Origin: Bacteroidota bacterium
Lineage (GTDB): Bacteria > Bacteroidota > Rhodothermia > Rhodothermales > UBA10348
Assembly: GCA_004356385.1 (NCBI GenBank)
Contig: SMXL01000165.1
Coordinates: 1-15,197, forward strand
Direction: 5' to 3'
Length of the DNA: 15,197 nucleotides
Made by a program: the position numbers and the translations under genes. The notes beneath the pieces were generated by a model. The model worked only from the letters and a program-made list of their open reading frames with translations. It made no database searches and was not told the origin of the DNA. Of this stretch, positions 7,123 through 14,969 are shown piece by piece (within the stretch, counting starts at the first letter, position 1; every line of letters begins with the position of its first letter).

Positions 7123-7349
7123 TTACAGGCACTGCGTTGCGTCGAATTCGACGCATCCATCGCGAAAGAACACCTGTTCCTCAGTCTGATAGTGAGCCAC
7201 TAAAGGAGTCGGACGTGTATTTGAGGGGGTACTCGTCTGGCTCCGGCTCACCCGGTTTTTCACCCCTGCGTCTTCTCCTCCGGCACTTCTCTTCGTTCTA
7301 ATTGCTAGATTGGGACTCTCTCCAATGGTCCGAACGAACCGTCTGCCCC

Positions 7350-8723
7350 ATGTCCACCCGCCGCCTTTCCTCCTGTTTCTTTGCCCTTGTCGCGCTTTCT
7401 TTTCCCCTGGTCCAGTTCTGCTCTGCGCAAGTACCGAGACGGAGCGATATGCGCATGTACGATATCGTGAATGCGGCGTCAGCGCAGAGAATTGAGTCTG
7501 ACATTCAGACGTTGGTGAACTTTGGTACGCGACATACCATGTCTGACACGGTTTCGACCACACGCGGAATTGGCGCCGCTCGTCGTTGGATCAAAGACGA
7601 ATTCGACCGAATATCAGCAGCCTGCGGAGCGTGTTTGGATGTTTTTTTTCAGCGATCCCTGGTAGCAGGTGGTGAAGGAACGCGTATCCCGAGAGACACC
7701 TGGATTGTCAATGTGATCGCGATTCAGCGAGGTACACGATATCCAAATCGCTTCATAATCATGTCCGGCGATATCGATTCAAGGGTGTCCAGTTCGATGA
7801 ACGATTCGCTCGACAGCCCGGGCGCCAACGACAATGCCTCAGGGATGGCAGGCGTGTTGGAGGCAGCCCGCATTCTGTCCGATTATTCCTTTCCAACGAG
7901 CATCATATACGCGGGGTTATCCGGGGAAGAACAGGGATTGTTCGGTGGAAGGCACATGGCACAGGTCGCTCGTCAAGAAGGCTGGGACATAGTCGGCGTT
8001 TTGAACAACGACATGATCGGGAATATCGAAGGGGTAGACGGGGTGATAGACAACCGGACGTTTCGCATTTTTTCAGAGCCCACGCCGGTGACCGAAACGG
8101 AACGACAGCGACGTAGCCGTCGATTTAGCGGCGGAGAAGTCGATGGGGTGTCTAGGCAGCTGGCCCGGTATGTCTCCAAAATGACCCAATCATACATGCC
8201 GGAAATGAACCCGATGATGATTTATCGATTGGACCGATTCGGTCGTGGTGGACACCATCGACCCTTTAACGACGAAGGATTTGCCGGTGTCCGCATTATG
8301 GAAGCCCACGAAAACTATACCCGGCAACACCAGGACCTGCGTGAGGAGAACGGCATCCAATACGGAGATGTCATCGAAGGCGTCAACTTCGAGTACGCAT
8401 CAAAATTGACCGCGGTTAATGCGATTACGATTGCCGGAATAGCCTGGGCGCCACCTGCGCCGTCCAACGTCGGGATTGGTGGGGCCGTTCGACCCTCCAC
8501 AACGTTAGAGTGGGATGAAATTATAGACCCGGATCTGGCAGGATATGTCGTGTATTGGAGAGATACGACCGCGCCCGAGTGGCAGCACGCCAGATTCGTC
8601 GGCAAAGAGACTCGTTACACGCTTAAAGGTATCGTCATTGACAATTTCCTGTTCGGTGTGGCATCCGTTGGAACAGACGGGAACGAAAGTCCTGTGAGTT
8701 TCCCGTCACGCCGAGTTCGGTAG
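7350..8723 (+). CDS. Secreted M28-family zinc metallopeptidase with C-terminal FN3-like domain
   Basis: I start at the ATG at 7350 because it opens directly on a signal peptide (MSTRRLSSCFFALVALSFPL, ending CSAQ); the in-frame TTG at 7302 adds residues that do not fit an export signal. The 457-residue protein is an M28 co-catalytic zinc aminopeptidase, acting outside the cytoplasm. Motifs are SGDIDSR (Asp141, Asp143), PGANDNASG (Asp161), GEEQGLFG (Glu193-Glu194; general base and metal ligand), LNNDMIG (Asp221), and the late NYTRQHQD (His327). The usual HxD first motif reads DxD, so the first metal-ligand His is Asp. Residues about 366-457 form a fibronectin III-like domain (TTLEWDEIIDPDLAGYVVYW). 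There is no T9SS-type tail. It is a single plus-strand gene, convergent with the phosphatase gene 32 bp on. Family assignment is firm; the substrate is not known. Confidence 0.9.
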   Translation: MSTRRLSSCFFALVALSFPLVQFCSAQVPRRSDMRMYDIVNAASAQRIESDIQTLVNFGTRHTMSDTVSTTRGIGAARRWIKDEFDRISAACGACLDVFFQRSLVAGGEGTRIPRDTWIVNVIAIQRGTRYPNRFIIMSGDIDSRVSSSMNDSLDSPGANDNASGMAGVLEAARILSDYSFPTSIIYAGLSGEEQGLFGGRHMAQVARQEGWDIVGVLNNDMIGNIEGVDGVIDNRTFRIFSEPTPVTETERQRRSRRFSGGEVDGVSRQLARYVSKMTQSYMPEMNPMMIYRLDRFGRGGHHRPFNDEGFAGVRIMEAHENYTRQHQDLREENGIQYGDVIEGVNFEYASKLTAVNAITIAGIAWAPPAPSNVGIGGAVRPSTTLEWDEIIDPDLAGYVVYWRDTTAPEWQHARFVGKETRYTLKGIVIDNFLFGVASVGTDGNESPVSFPSRRVR

Positions 8724-8755
8724 CCCGCTCCCCGAGACCTTTAGTGACTTCGTCT

Positions 8756-10510
8756 CTAGACCGACTTGATGACGATCATAGTAATATCATCAGAAAGAAC
8801 CGGGACATCATCCGTGAACACGCGAATGTCTTCTCGAACCGCATTCAAAATTTCGGATGCGGTCAGATGCCGAGTTTCCTGAAGAAGCTTCTCCAAGCGC
8901 TCCTCGCCATATTCCTCCTCCTCAGGACTCATCGCCTCCGTTACACCGTCGGTAAATAAAAAAAGCACATCGCCCGTTTCGAGCTTAACGGATCCTCGCT
9001 CATAAACTGCATCAGCCATCACACCGAGTAGTAACCCACCTGTCTCCAGCAATTCAATATCACCGTTGGCCCGGACCAGTGTCGGCGGATTGTGCCCTGC
9101 ATTCACATACTCAAATATCCTGGTTTCTTCGTCATAGATACCGTGTACGTACGTAATGAACTTATCGGAGCCTGTATTTTCGGAAATCACTCTGTTGATG
9201 TGAGCTGCGGCCTCCTCCAGACTCACATCCATCGGAACGAGTACACGCAGACAGGCCTGAAGATTGGACATCAGCAGCGACGCAGGCATTCCTTTCCCGG
9301 TCACATCCCCGATGGCAAAAAGCAGTTTGCCTTCACCCAACATGATGGCATCGAAATAATCGCCTGCTACGTGGCGACTAGGAATAGCCATGCTAGCAGT
9401 TTGTAAAGACGCCAACTCAGGAATTTCCGAAGGCTGAAGTCGCTCCTGGATCTCTCGGGCCAGGCGCATTTCCTCTTCGAGTCGCTTCTTTTCAAGTTGC
9501 TGATCGACCAGATAGGAGTTCTGAAGAGATACAAATGCCAAATTTCCCAGGGCGTAAAGAAACTCTATTTCATCGGGCTGATACCCCTGACCCGTCATCT
9601 TTTTACCTAGACAAAGCATGGCGCAGGTTTCCCCTTTCTGCTTGATCGGCAAAACCAAAGCAATCCCGGCTTCTTTGAGCGTCTGCCACTCTTTGGGTAC
9701 TTCTTCGTCATCGATCAAAAGCAGTTCCTGCAATGCGCATAAGGAGGCAATCACGGGTTCTGAAAAAACCGAACGTTTGACTCCCTTTGCAGTCACGACA
9801 TGAATATCGGTGCCTTCAACCGTGTCAGCCTCAGCGCCATCCTCGGTTCGAAGTAAAAAAACGTGTTTCTGGACGAGCATCTGTCCCATGAGAGCGAACG
9901 TCAAGAGCTTTACTAGCTGATCCCTGTCTACGGTCGAATTGAATTCCTGCGATAAATCGAACAGCGTGTTGAGTTGCTGAACTTTCCCGTCCAAATCCCG
10001 ATTGGCCTGCTTAAGCTCTTCCACCATCAGCGAATTATGCACGGCAGAAGAAGACATATTCACAAGCGAAAGCATGAATTCGAGCTCCTGGTCGCCAAAC
10101 GGTTGCTTCGTAAATTTGGGGCCAAGACCAATCAGACCAATTTCCCGATGCCCGAACGCGACGGGGAAGACGAGTGCGATTCCGTGCGCAGCAAGCTCAG
10201 CGGGGACGTCGTCCCCGGACATCAGCTCCTTCATGTTCACTCCCGAAACGGAGAAATACTCGCCCTTCTTCAGGTCTGAAATGCCTTTCGACGCTGCAAT
10301 CTTGTAAGCATCCATCACCGGATCAAAAACAAGGGCGCTGCCTCGGGTCACGAGGAGCTTACTCATGGCCGTCAAAAGAAGGTTGCTGAGCACGAACTCC
10401 AGATCGAGTGATGCGCTGAGCAGTTGGCTCGTCTCGTAGAGCGCTCTGAGGTCGAATCGGTCCGTTCTCCGGGTATCTATCGACGATTCTGCCATTTCGT
10501 TTTCGCCCAT
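8756..10510 (-). CDS. Double-GAF PP2C/SpoIIE-type serine phosphatase (RsbU-like)
   Basis: This 584-residue cytoplasmic signalling protein has no membrane segment. Two GAF-like domains lie at about 22-162 and 180-333, each preceded by a helix (RALYETSQLLSASLDLEFVL; LNTLFDLSQEFNSTVDRDQL). A coiled linker with EEEMRLAREIQERLQPSEIP (344-364) leads to a PPM/SpoIIE phosphatase domain. Its metal-binding residues are visible: GDYFD (Asp384), GDVTGKGMPASLLM (Asp402), LFTDGVTEAMSPEEEEYG (Asp521) and SDDITMIVI (Asp575). Relatives dephosphorylate anti-sigma-factor antagonists in partner-switching control. No such antagonist or kinase is next to it, so the target is unknown. It is the last gene of the set with the phosphoesterase (38 bp gap) and the outer-membrane protein. 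All catalytic Asp positions are present, so it should be active. What the GAF domains sense is not visible. Confidence 0.92.
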   Translation of the reverse strand: MGENEMAESSIDTRRTDRFDLRALYETSQLLSASLDLEFVLSNLLLTAMSKLLVTRGSALVFDPVMDAYKIAASKGISDLKKGEYFSVSGVNMKELMSGDDVPAELAAHGIALVFPVAFGHREIGLIGLGPKFTKQPFGDQELEFMLSLVNMSSSAVHNSLMVEELKQANRDLDGKVQQLNTLFDLSQEFNSTVDRDQLVKLLTFALMGQMLVQKHVFLLRTEDGAEADTVEGTDIHVVTAKGVKRSVFSEPVIASLCALQELLLIDDEEVPKEWQTLKEAGIALVLPIKQKGETCAMLCLGKKMTGQGYQPDEIEFLYALGNLAFVSLQNSYLVDQQLEKKRLEEEMRLAREIQERLQPSEIPELASLQTASMAIPSRHVAGDYFDAIMLGEGKLLFAIGDVTGKGMPASLLMSNLQACLRVLVPMDVSLEEAAAHINRVISENTGSDKFITYVHGIYDEETRIFEYVNAGHNPPTLVRANGDIELLETGGLLLGVMADAVYERGSVKLETGDVLFLFTDGVTEAMSPEEEEYGEERLEKLLQETRHLTASEILNAVREDIRVFTDDVPVLSDDITMIVIKSV

Positions 10511-10547
10511 ATTTCAGGAACGCTGATTATTCAGTGGGGCCCCCAAG

Positions 10548-11039
10548 TTACTCATCTAGATGAATCACTTCTGCTTGATCTACTTTTCCGTTCGAAATCG
10601 TCAGTCTCACGCACGTTTTTACCTTGTGAAGACCCTGGCGCCCAGCGGCCCCGGGATTGATAAATAACATTCCATCCAGACGATCGACCCGTTCAATTTG
10701 GAGAATATGGCTGTGGCCGCAAATAAAAACGCCCGGGGGATCCTTTCCTAATCTGGACTCCATCTCATTCTGCCAGCGACCGGGTCGGCCTGCGATGTGC
10801 GTCATCCAAAAAGTTACGCCCTCTTCTTCGAATCGGTTGTGTTCGGGAAGAGAAGTTCGCAGCTCAAATCCGTCAACGTTTCCAAATACCCCTCGAACGG
10901 GTGCGATAGTCTCTAGCTCGATCAGAACATCCTCTGAGCCAAAATCCCCGGCATGAAGAATGAGGTCTACGTCTTGAAAATCCGAGAGAATAGATGGATG
11001 GAAGTACCCGTGCGTGTCAGAGAGAATACCGATGATCAT
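10548..11039 (-). CDS. MJ0936/YfcE-type metallophosphoesterase
   Basis: This 163-residue calcineurin-like phosphoesterase has the full motif set of the family: SDTHG (Asp8, His10), HAGDFG (Asp32), GNVDG (Asn54), TH (His81), GHSH (His109, His111), and then NPGAAG. These build the two-metal site; relatives act as phosphodiesterases on model substrates, and physiological roles are mostly unknown. The length is typical for the family. It lies 10 bp after the outer-membrane protein gene and 38 bp before the phosphatase gene, suggesting one transcript. No signal peptide is present, so it is cytoplasmic. Confidence 0.93.
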   Translation of the reverse strand: MIIGILSDTHGYFHPSILSDFQDVDLILHAGDFGSEDVLIELETIAPVRGVFGNVDGFELRTSLPEHNRFEEEGVTFWMTHIAGRPGRWQNEMESRLGKDPPGVFICGHSHILQIERVDRLDGMLFINPGAAGRQGLHKVKTCVRLTISNGKVDQAEVIHLDE

Positions 11040-11049
11040 CGCAGGCGAC

Positions 11050-12003
11050 TCAGCGAATCATCAGTCGAACTCCAATATGCGCTCTTGCCCTGGGATAGTC
11101 GTCTCCGGATGGCGTCCATTGCTTTAGTGGTATACTCAGAAATGGGGAAATTTGGTATCCAGGTCGATCAAATTCGAGTCCTGATCTGACCCATATAACA
11201 CCGCCGCTGAATTTGGTGGTTTTTCTTTGGCGCTCTTCGGCGCCTGCATTGGCAACGGTCCACTCCACGAGATCGTACTGCCCGCCTTCTCCAATGAAGG
11301 AAAAGAACAAATTGCTTCCAGCAGGATCGAACAGCAGGCTGTACCCGGACATCATATGGACTTCCCACCCATGGGCCCGTGAACGCAAAATTTCACGATC
11401 CGGAACCGCTTGGGACACACTGGGCGCGTCCGGGTCAATGGGCGGTGCATCAATCGGGATAATTTGTTGAAATCCGATTTGAACGCGGCGTATCCCGACT
11501 CCAAAATCAGATCTCAGAGTGGGTGAGAGGGACGATGCGTAAAGGAACGCGAGATCGGTCTGTGGAAATCCCGATCTGCCATCCAGGGACGGATCCACTG
11601 CCAGTCGAATGGCATAGTCCGTGTTTTCCTGTCTCCTGAAATATTTAAGGGTTACCCAACTAACCGAAAGACTGTTTGAGGCCGTATTTCCAGAGGCGTC
11701 CACAAAGAACCCCAGATTGAATCCACTAGCGAGGCGGTAGTCCAGATTAAGGCTCAGACCAAGCGGATCCGAACCCGTCGTGGGCACACTCGATGAAGAA
11801 AGGTTGTCGCTCCTCAACAGGCCGGCCGGACGATAAGAGAGTTCTCCTGTGACCGCATATTTGTCGAAAAACACGCGCTCAGCTTTTTCGCCGTGATAAA
11901 ACGGATCGAAAACCTGCATGGGTCTCTGAGCGCTGGCTGTCAAACAGATTGAACCGACCGCCGCAATCGAGAAAACAAGCAATAGCCGACGATAGGATCT
12001 CAT
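11050..12003 (-). CDS. Predicted outer-membrane beta-barrel protein, function unknown
   Basis: I choose the ATG at 12003 because it directly begins a signal peptide (MRSYRRLLLVFSIAAVGSIC, ending TASAQ); the frame extends upstream to a TTG at 12048 with no good start. The 317-residue product has alternating hydrophobic/polar strands with short turns throughout (for example GLSLNLDYRLASGFNLGFFV and WEVHMMSGYSLLF). It ends in a strand, ARAHIGVRLMIR, as expected of a barrel. A Pro/Asp-rich loop (IDAPPIDPDAPS) interrupts the middle. I do not recognise the family. It is the first gene of the set with the phosphoesterase and GAF-phosphatase. It may be an unrelated passenger, or an envelope protein linked to that signalling pair. 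Confidence 0.7.
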   Translation of the reverse strand: MRSYRRLLLVFSIAAVGSICLTASAQRPMQVFDPFYHGEKAERVFFDKYAVTGELSYRPAGLLRSDNLSSSSVPTTGSDPLGLSLNLDYRLASGFNLGFFVDASGNTASNSLSVSWVTLKYFRRQENTDYAIRLAVDPSLDGRSGFPQTDLAFLYASSLSPTLRSDFGVGIRRVQIGFQQIIPIDAPPIDPDAPSVSQAVPDREILRSRAHGWEVHMMSGYSLLFDPAGSNLFFSFIGEGGQYDLVEWTVANAGAEERQRKTTKFSGGVIWVRSGLEFDRPGYQISPFLSIPLKQWTPSGDDYPRARAHIGVRLMIR

Positions 12004-12133
12004 CGTCCTGACACGATTCTGAGCATTATTTACCGTACGGGGAAGCAATGGAATGATTTTAAAATTTCGGACTATTCCGTGAGCTCGGCCTCCTGTTCAA
12101 ATTGGACGCGTCTTGGAAGAGTTGGTTTCGCTC

Positions 12134-12820
12134 CTAGACCTCGATGGTTTCACCTGGGGTCAATACCCTCGCATTGTGGCCCGCATTCGACATGAGGTCC
12201 AACCACTCTGATGTGTCGACTTCGATAAGCGGAAACGTGTTGTAATGAATGGGGATCGTGAGCGCCGCCTGAATCATATTGGCTGCTCTGATTGACGCCG
12301 AGGGTCCCATCGTAAAACAATCCCCTATTGGCATCAGCGCGATATCAATATCGTAATCCTTTCCCAACCACTCCATTTCCGAGAACGGACTCGTGTCTCC
12401 CATCGCATAGATAACCTTCCCTTCCGCCTCTATCATATACCCGTTCGGATTTCCGCCATACGTACCGTCGGGAAAAGCGGACGAATGCCGGGCGTACGTT
12501 TGCGTAACTCTACCCCAGTCGAACGTCCAGGCCCCTCCCGTGTTTAGAGGCTGCACGTTCTCATGCCCGTGATTCGAAGTGAGATACTGCGTGATTTCGA
12601 AATTACCAACGACCGTCGCCCCCGATCTGGCGGCGATATCGGCTGTATCACCCCAGTGGTCCCCGTGTGCATGCGTCAGGAGAATGAAATCAGGCGACAG
12701 GGACTCGGCGACCACTACACCGTCCGCGTGCATATTCCCGGTAATGAAGGGATCCAGCAAGATGTTCGCGCCTCCCATTTCGAATTGAAAAGCAGAGTGT
12801 CCGAAATAGGTGAGTTTCAT
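12134..12820 (-). CDS. UPF0173 metal-dependent hydrolase (metallo-beta-lactamase fold)
   Basis: I take the start at 12820, where MKLTYFGHSAFQF matches the family's usual N-terminus; longer frames add a non-conserved segment overlapping the transporter gene. The 228-residue length is typical. Metal-site residues are THAHGDHWGD (His50, His52, Asp54, His55), His112 (ARHSSAF), Asp142 (AMGDTSPF) and His192 (IPIHYNTFP). UPF0173 proteins are cytoplasmic hydrolases of unknown physiological substrate. The gene begins 41 bp after the OPT transporter stop on the same strand, so it is probably co-transcribed with it. Confidence 0.94.
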   Translation of the reverse strand: MKLTYFGHSAFQFEMGGANILLDPFITGNMHADGVVVAESLSPDFILLTHAHGDHWGDTADIAARSGATVVGNFEITQYLTSNHGHENVQPLNTGGAWTFDWGRVTQTYARHSSAFPDGTYGGNPNGYMIEAEGKVIYAMGDTSPFSEMEWLGKDYDIDIALMPIGDCFTMGPSASIRAANMIQAALTIPIHYNTFPLIEVDTSEWLDLMSNAGHNARVLTPGETIEV

Positions 12821-12861
12821 GGATGGGACATGTTTTGAAGGGGGATTTCCAGGAATTTCCG

Positions 12862-14931
12862 TTAAACGGTTCCTCTGGCTACTCGATACAGCCACGTGCA
12901 AAAGAGTACAAAGCCGACCAATCCGAGACCCGTGGCAAAGGTCTCAAATCCTTCCGGAGCAAGACGAAGAACATCCGTGCTCTGCGACGCAGCAAATGGC
13001 ACGGCGAGCAGAATTCCGACGAGTGCCTCTCCCGTAATCAATCCCGACGAGAACAGCAGGCCGCGCTGACTGGCCTTCTCTCGTTCTTCTTCAGCTCGAT
13101 CCGGATCTGAGCCGAACGCTGTATTCACACGTCGAGTTACCGCCCAGGCTACCATTCCACCTACGAAAATCGGTACGGTCAACTCGATGGGAAGATAAAT
13201 ACCAACGGCCACAGCAAGTACAGGAGTCCGAAACGTACTTCCCTTGGATTCCAAATATTTATCGACAGCAATAATAATGACAGCCACGGCGACACCGCTC
13301 CAGATCATGGTCCACGGCAAATTCCTGGTGAACACGCCTTCCGCCACTGAGCTCATCAGGGTTGCCTGCGGAGCTTTCAGAGCCTCTGACACATCCATCC
13401 CGGCTCTCGGAAAGACATCACCAAGGCCGTACGCGGTAAACAGAAGCTGCAAGACCGGTGCGATCACAATAGCTGCCGCTACCACACCCACAATCTGCAT
13501 AATCTGCTGCTTGACGGGTGTAGCGCCCACGAGATAACCGGCTTTTAAATCCTGAAGATTGTCTCCAGCGATCGCCGCTGCACAGGCGACTACAGCACCA
13601 ACCAAAATGGTTGTCGCAGCCGCAGCAGTTGCTTTGGATGCGTCAATCGCAAAGTCGATCTGGGACCCCAGGAGGATGAATAAGATGAGAGAGATCGACA
13701 AGATGGTGGCAATGGTAACACCGGAAATCGGGTTATTGGAAGACCCGACGAGACCGGCCATATAGCCGGCCACGGACGAGAAAACAAAACCAGCGATAAG
13801 AGAAAAAATTACCCCGAAACCAATCGTGGTGGCGTACAGGCCCGTCGTGATTCCGAGCTCGCCGCGGTCTATGACGCCCAGAAAGACACCCAATATGGGA
13901 ATGGCCAGTGCTGCGGTCCCGATAAGAACGTATTTGAACGGGGTATCGCGCTCGGTACGAAGAACCTCGACTTCGCGGCCGTCCCGGTTGGCTCTCATCG
14001 CTTCGAGCGACGACTGTATACCCTCTTTAATGGGTGTCCACAGCGACAGAAGCGCGTAAATTCCACCGGCGGCCATTGCGCCGACACCCAGATAGCGGAT
14101 TTGCTCGCTCCAGATTTCTTCCGCGGCCGCATATCCGGTTGCTCCGCCGGTAACCCCCTGAAGAGTCGCGGGATCGACGACCGCCGAATAGATCGGGATG
14201 CCAAACAACCAAGAAATCAATCCACCTGCAAAGACAAGAATCGCGATGTTAAGACCGACTATGTATCCAACTCCGAGCAAGGCCACACCCAGTTCTGTCC
14301 CCATCCCGAAAATCGCGCCTCCAATGGTGACCGAGCCTGCGGTCTTGCCCGCAACCAGTTTCAGTCCGGTCTGAGACAATTTCAAAAAGGCGCCCGAGAG
14401 CGCGGCCATTCCAATAATTTTGGCTCCTTTTCCACCCTTCTCCCCTGCCTTAAGGATTTCCGCCGTTGCCACACCCTCAGGAAACTGCAAATCGGCCTTT
14501 ATAATCAGGGCACGACGAAGCGGAATAGTAAAGAGAACACCCAGAATTCCGCCGCTGAGCGCAATGGCCATGGTCGGTAGAAACTCAAATCCCTGCCAGT
14601 ACTGAAGCATGATGAGCGCAGGCAGTGTAAATATGACGCCCGCAGCAAGCGATTCGCCGGCGGACGCCGCGGTCTGCACAATGTTATTTTCGAGAATGTT
14701 ATGCTCGCGAAAGAGCCGCAACAGCGCCATCGATATGACGGCAGCCGGAATCGATGCAGAAACGGTCATACCCACTTTTAAGCCCAAATAGGCGTTGGCA
14801 GCAGCCAGAATGGCTGAGAGGAGAACACCCAACACCACTGCTTTCAACGTGATTTCGGGTAGCGATGTCGAAGCCGGAATAAACGGCCCGGGTGCTGCGG
14901 AAGTGGGATGAGATCGATCAGTGGATTCCAT
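12862..14931 (-). CDS. OPT-family oligopeptide transporter
   Basis: This 689-residue polytopic inner-membrane protein belongs to the oligopeptide transporter (OPT) family, in which peptide or metal-chelate uptake is known for some members. Many hydrophobic helices run through the whole length (about 15-16 by eye). Near the N-terminus is the OPT signature region ANAYLGLKVGMTVSASIPAA (45-64). NIVQTAASAGESLAAGVIF and FPEGVATAEILKAGEKGGKG (150-169) follow. The length agrees with the bacterial branch of the family, and the frame is intact. It starts 38 bp after the sorting-domain protein stop and ends 41 bp before the UPF0173 start. The substrate cannot be read from sequence; peptide uptake is the default guess, given the peptidases in the neighbourhood. 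Confidence 0.93.
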   Translation of the reverse strand: MESTDRSHPTSAAPGPFIPASTSLPEITLKAVVLGVLLSAILAAANAYLGLKVGMTVSASIPAAVISMALLRLFREHNILENNIVQTAASAGESLAAGVIFTLPALIMLQYWQGFEFLPTMAIALSGGILGVLFTIPLRRALIIKADLQFPEGVATAEILKAGEKGGKGAKIIGMAALSGAFLKLSQTGLKLVAGKTAGSVTIGGAIFGMGTELGVALLGVGYIVGLNIAILVFAGGLISWLFGIPIYSAVVDPATLQGVTGGATGYAAAEEIWSEQIRYLGVGAMAAGGIYALLSLWTPIKEGIQSSLEAMRANRDGREVEVLRTERDTPFKYVLIGTAALAIPILGVFLGVIDRGELGITTGLYATTIGFGVIFSLIAGFVFSSVAGYMAGLVGSSNNPISGVTIATILSISLILFILLGSQIDFAIDASKATAAAATTILVGAVVACAAAIAGDNLQDLKAGYLVGATPVKQQIMQIVGVVAAAIVIAPVLQLLFTAYGLGDVFPRAGMDVSEALKAPQATLMSSVAEGVFTRNLPWTMIWSGVAVAVIIIAVDKYLESKGSTFRTPVLAVAVGIYLPIELTVPIFVGGMVAWAVTRRVNTAFGSDPDRAEEEREKASQRGLLFSSGLITGEALVGILLAVPFAASQSTDVLRLAPEGFETFATGLGLVGFVLFCTWLYRVARGTV

Positions 14932-14969
14932 TTAGATCTGAATTCGACGGTTGGTGGCTTTCGTTCTGA

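Larger units (their letters stand above)
6663..7349. other. Divergent intergenic region, no confident gene
   Basis: This 687-bp space separates the minus-strand S8 protease from the plus-strand M28 peptidase and should hold both promoters. Visible items are a candidate Bacteroidota-type promoter (6720-6749), a hairpin with a T-run (6876-6900), and a 52-codon stretch open on the minus strand (7122-6967). The rest shows nothing I can assign: no tRNA-like cloverleaf, no longer repeats, and no open frame with a good start. Confidence 0.7.

Noticed and set aside
7123..7563. A 146-codon open frame on the minus strand overlapping the M28 gene start
   Set aside because: The product is rich in Arg, Ser and Thr with no domain pattern, and it overlaps the signal peptide and first domain of a clear M28 protein on the other strand.
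8734..8756. GAGAC/GTCTC pairing between the convergent M28 and phosphatase genes
   Set aside because: Only five pairs with a 13-nt loop, no T-run, and it touches the phosphatase stop codon; too weak to call a terminator.
12049..12133. Possible promoter for the outer-membrane protein operon
   Set aside because: A TTTG is present but no matching -7 element at allowed spacing, so I do not call it.
12821..12901. Longer N-terminus of the UPF0173 hydrolase
   Set aside because: The extra 27 residues overlap the transporter gene and lack family similarity; MKLTYFGHSAF is the usual family start.
14101..14580. A 159-codon plus-strand frame
   Set aside because: It lies wholly inside the OPT transporter on the opposite strand and has the low-hydrophobicity, Arg/Asn-rich look of an antisense shadow.
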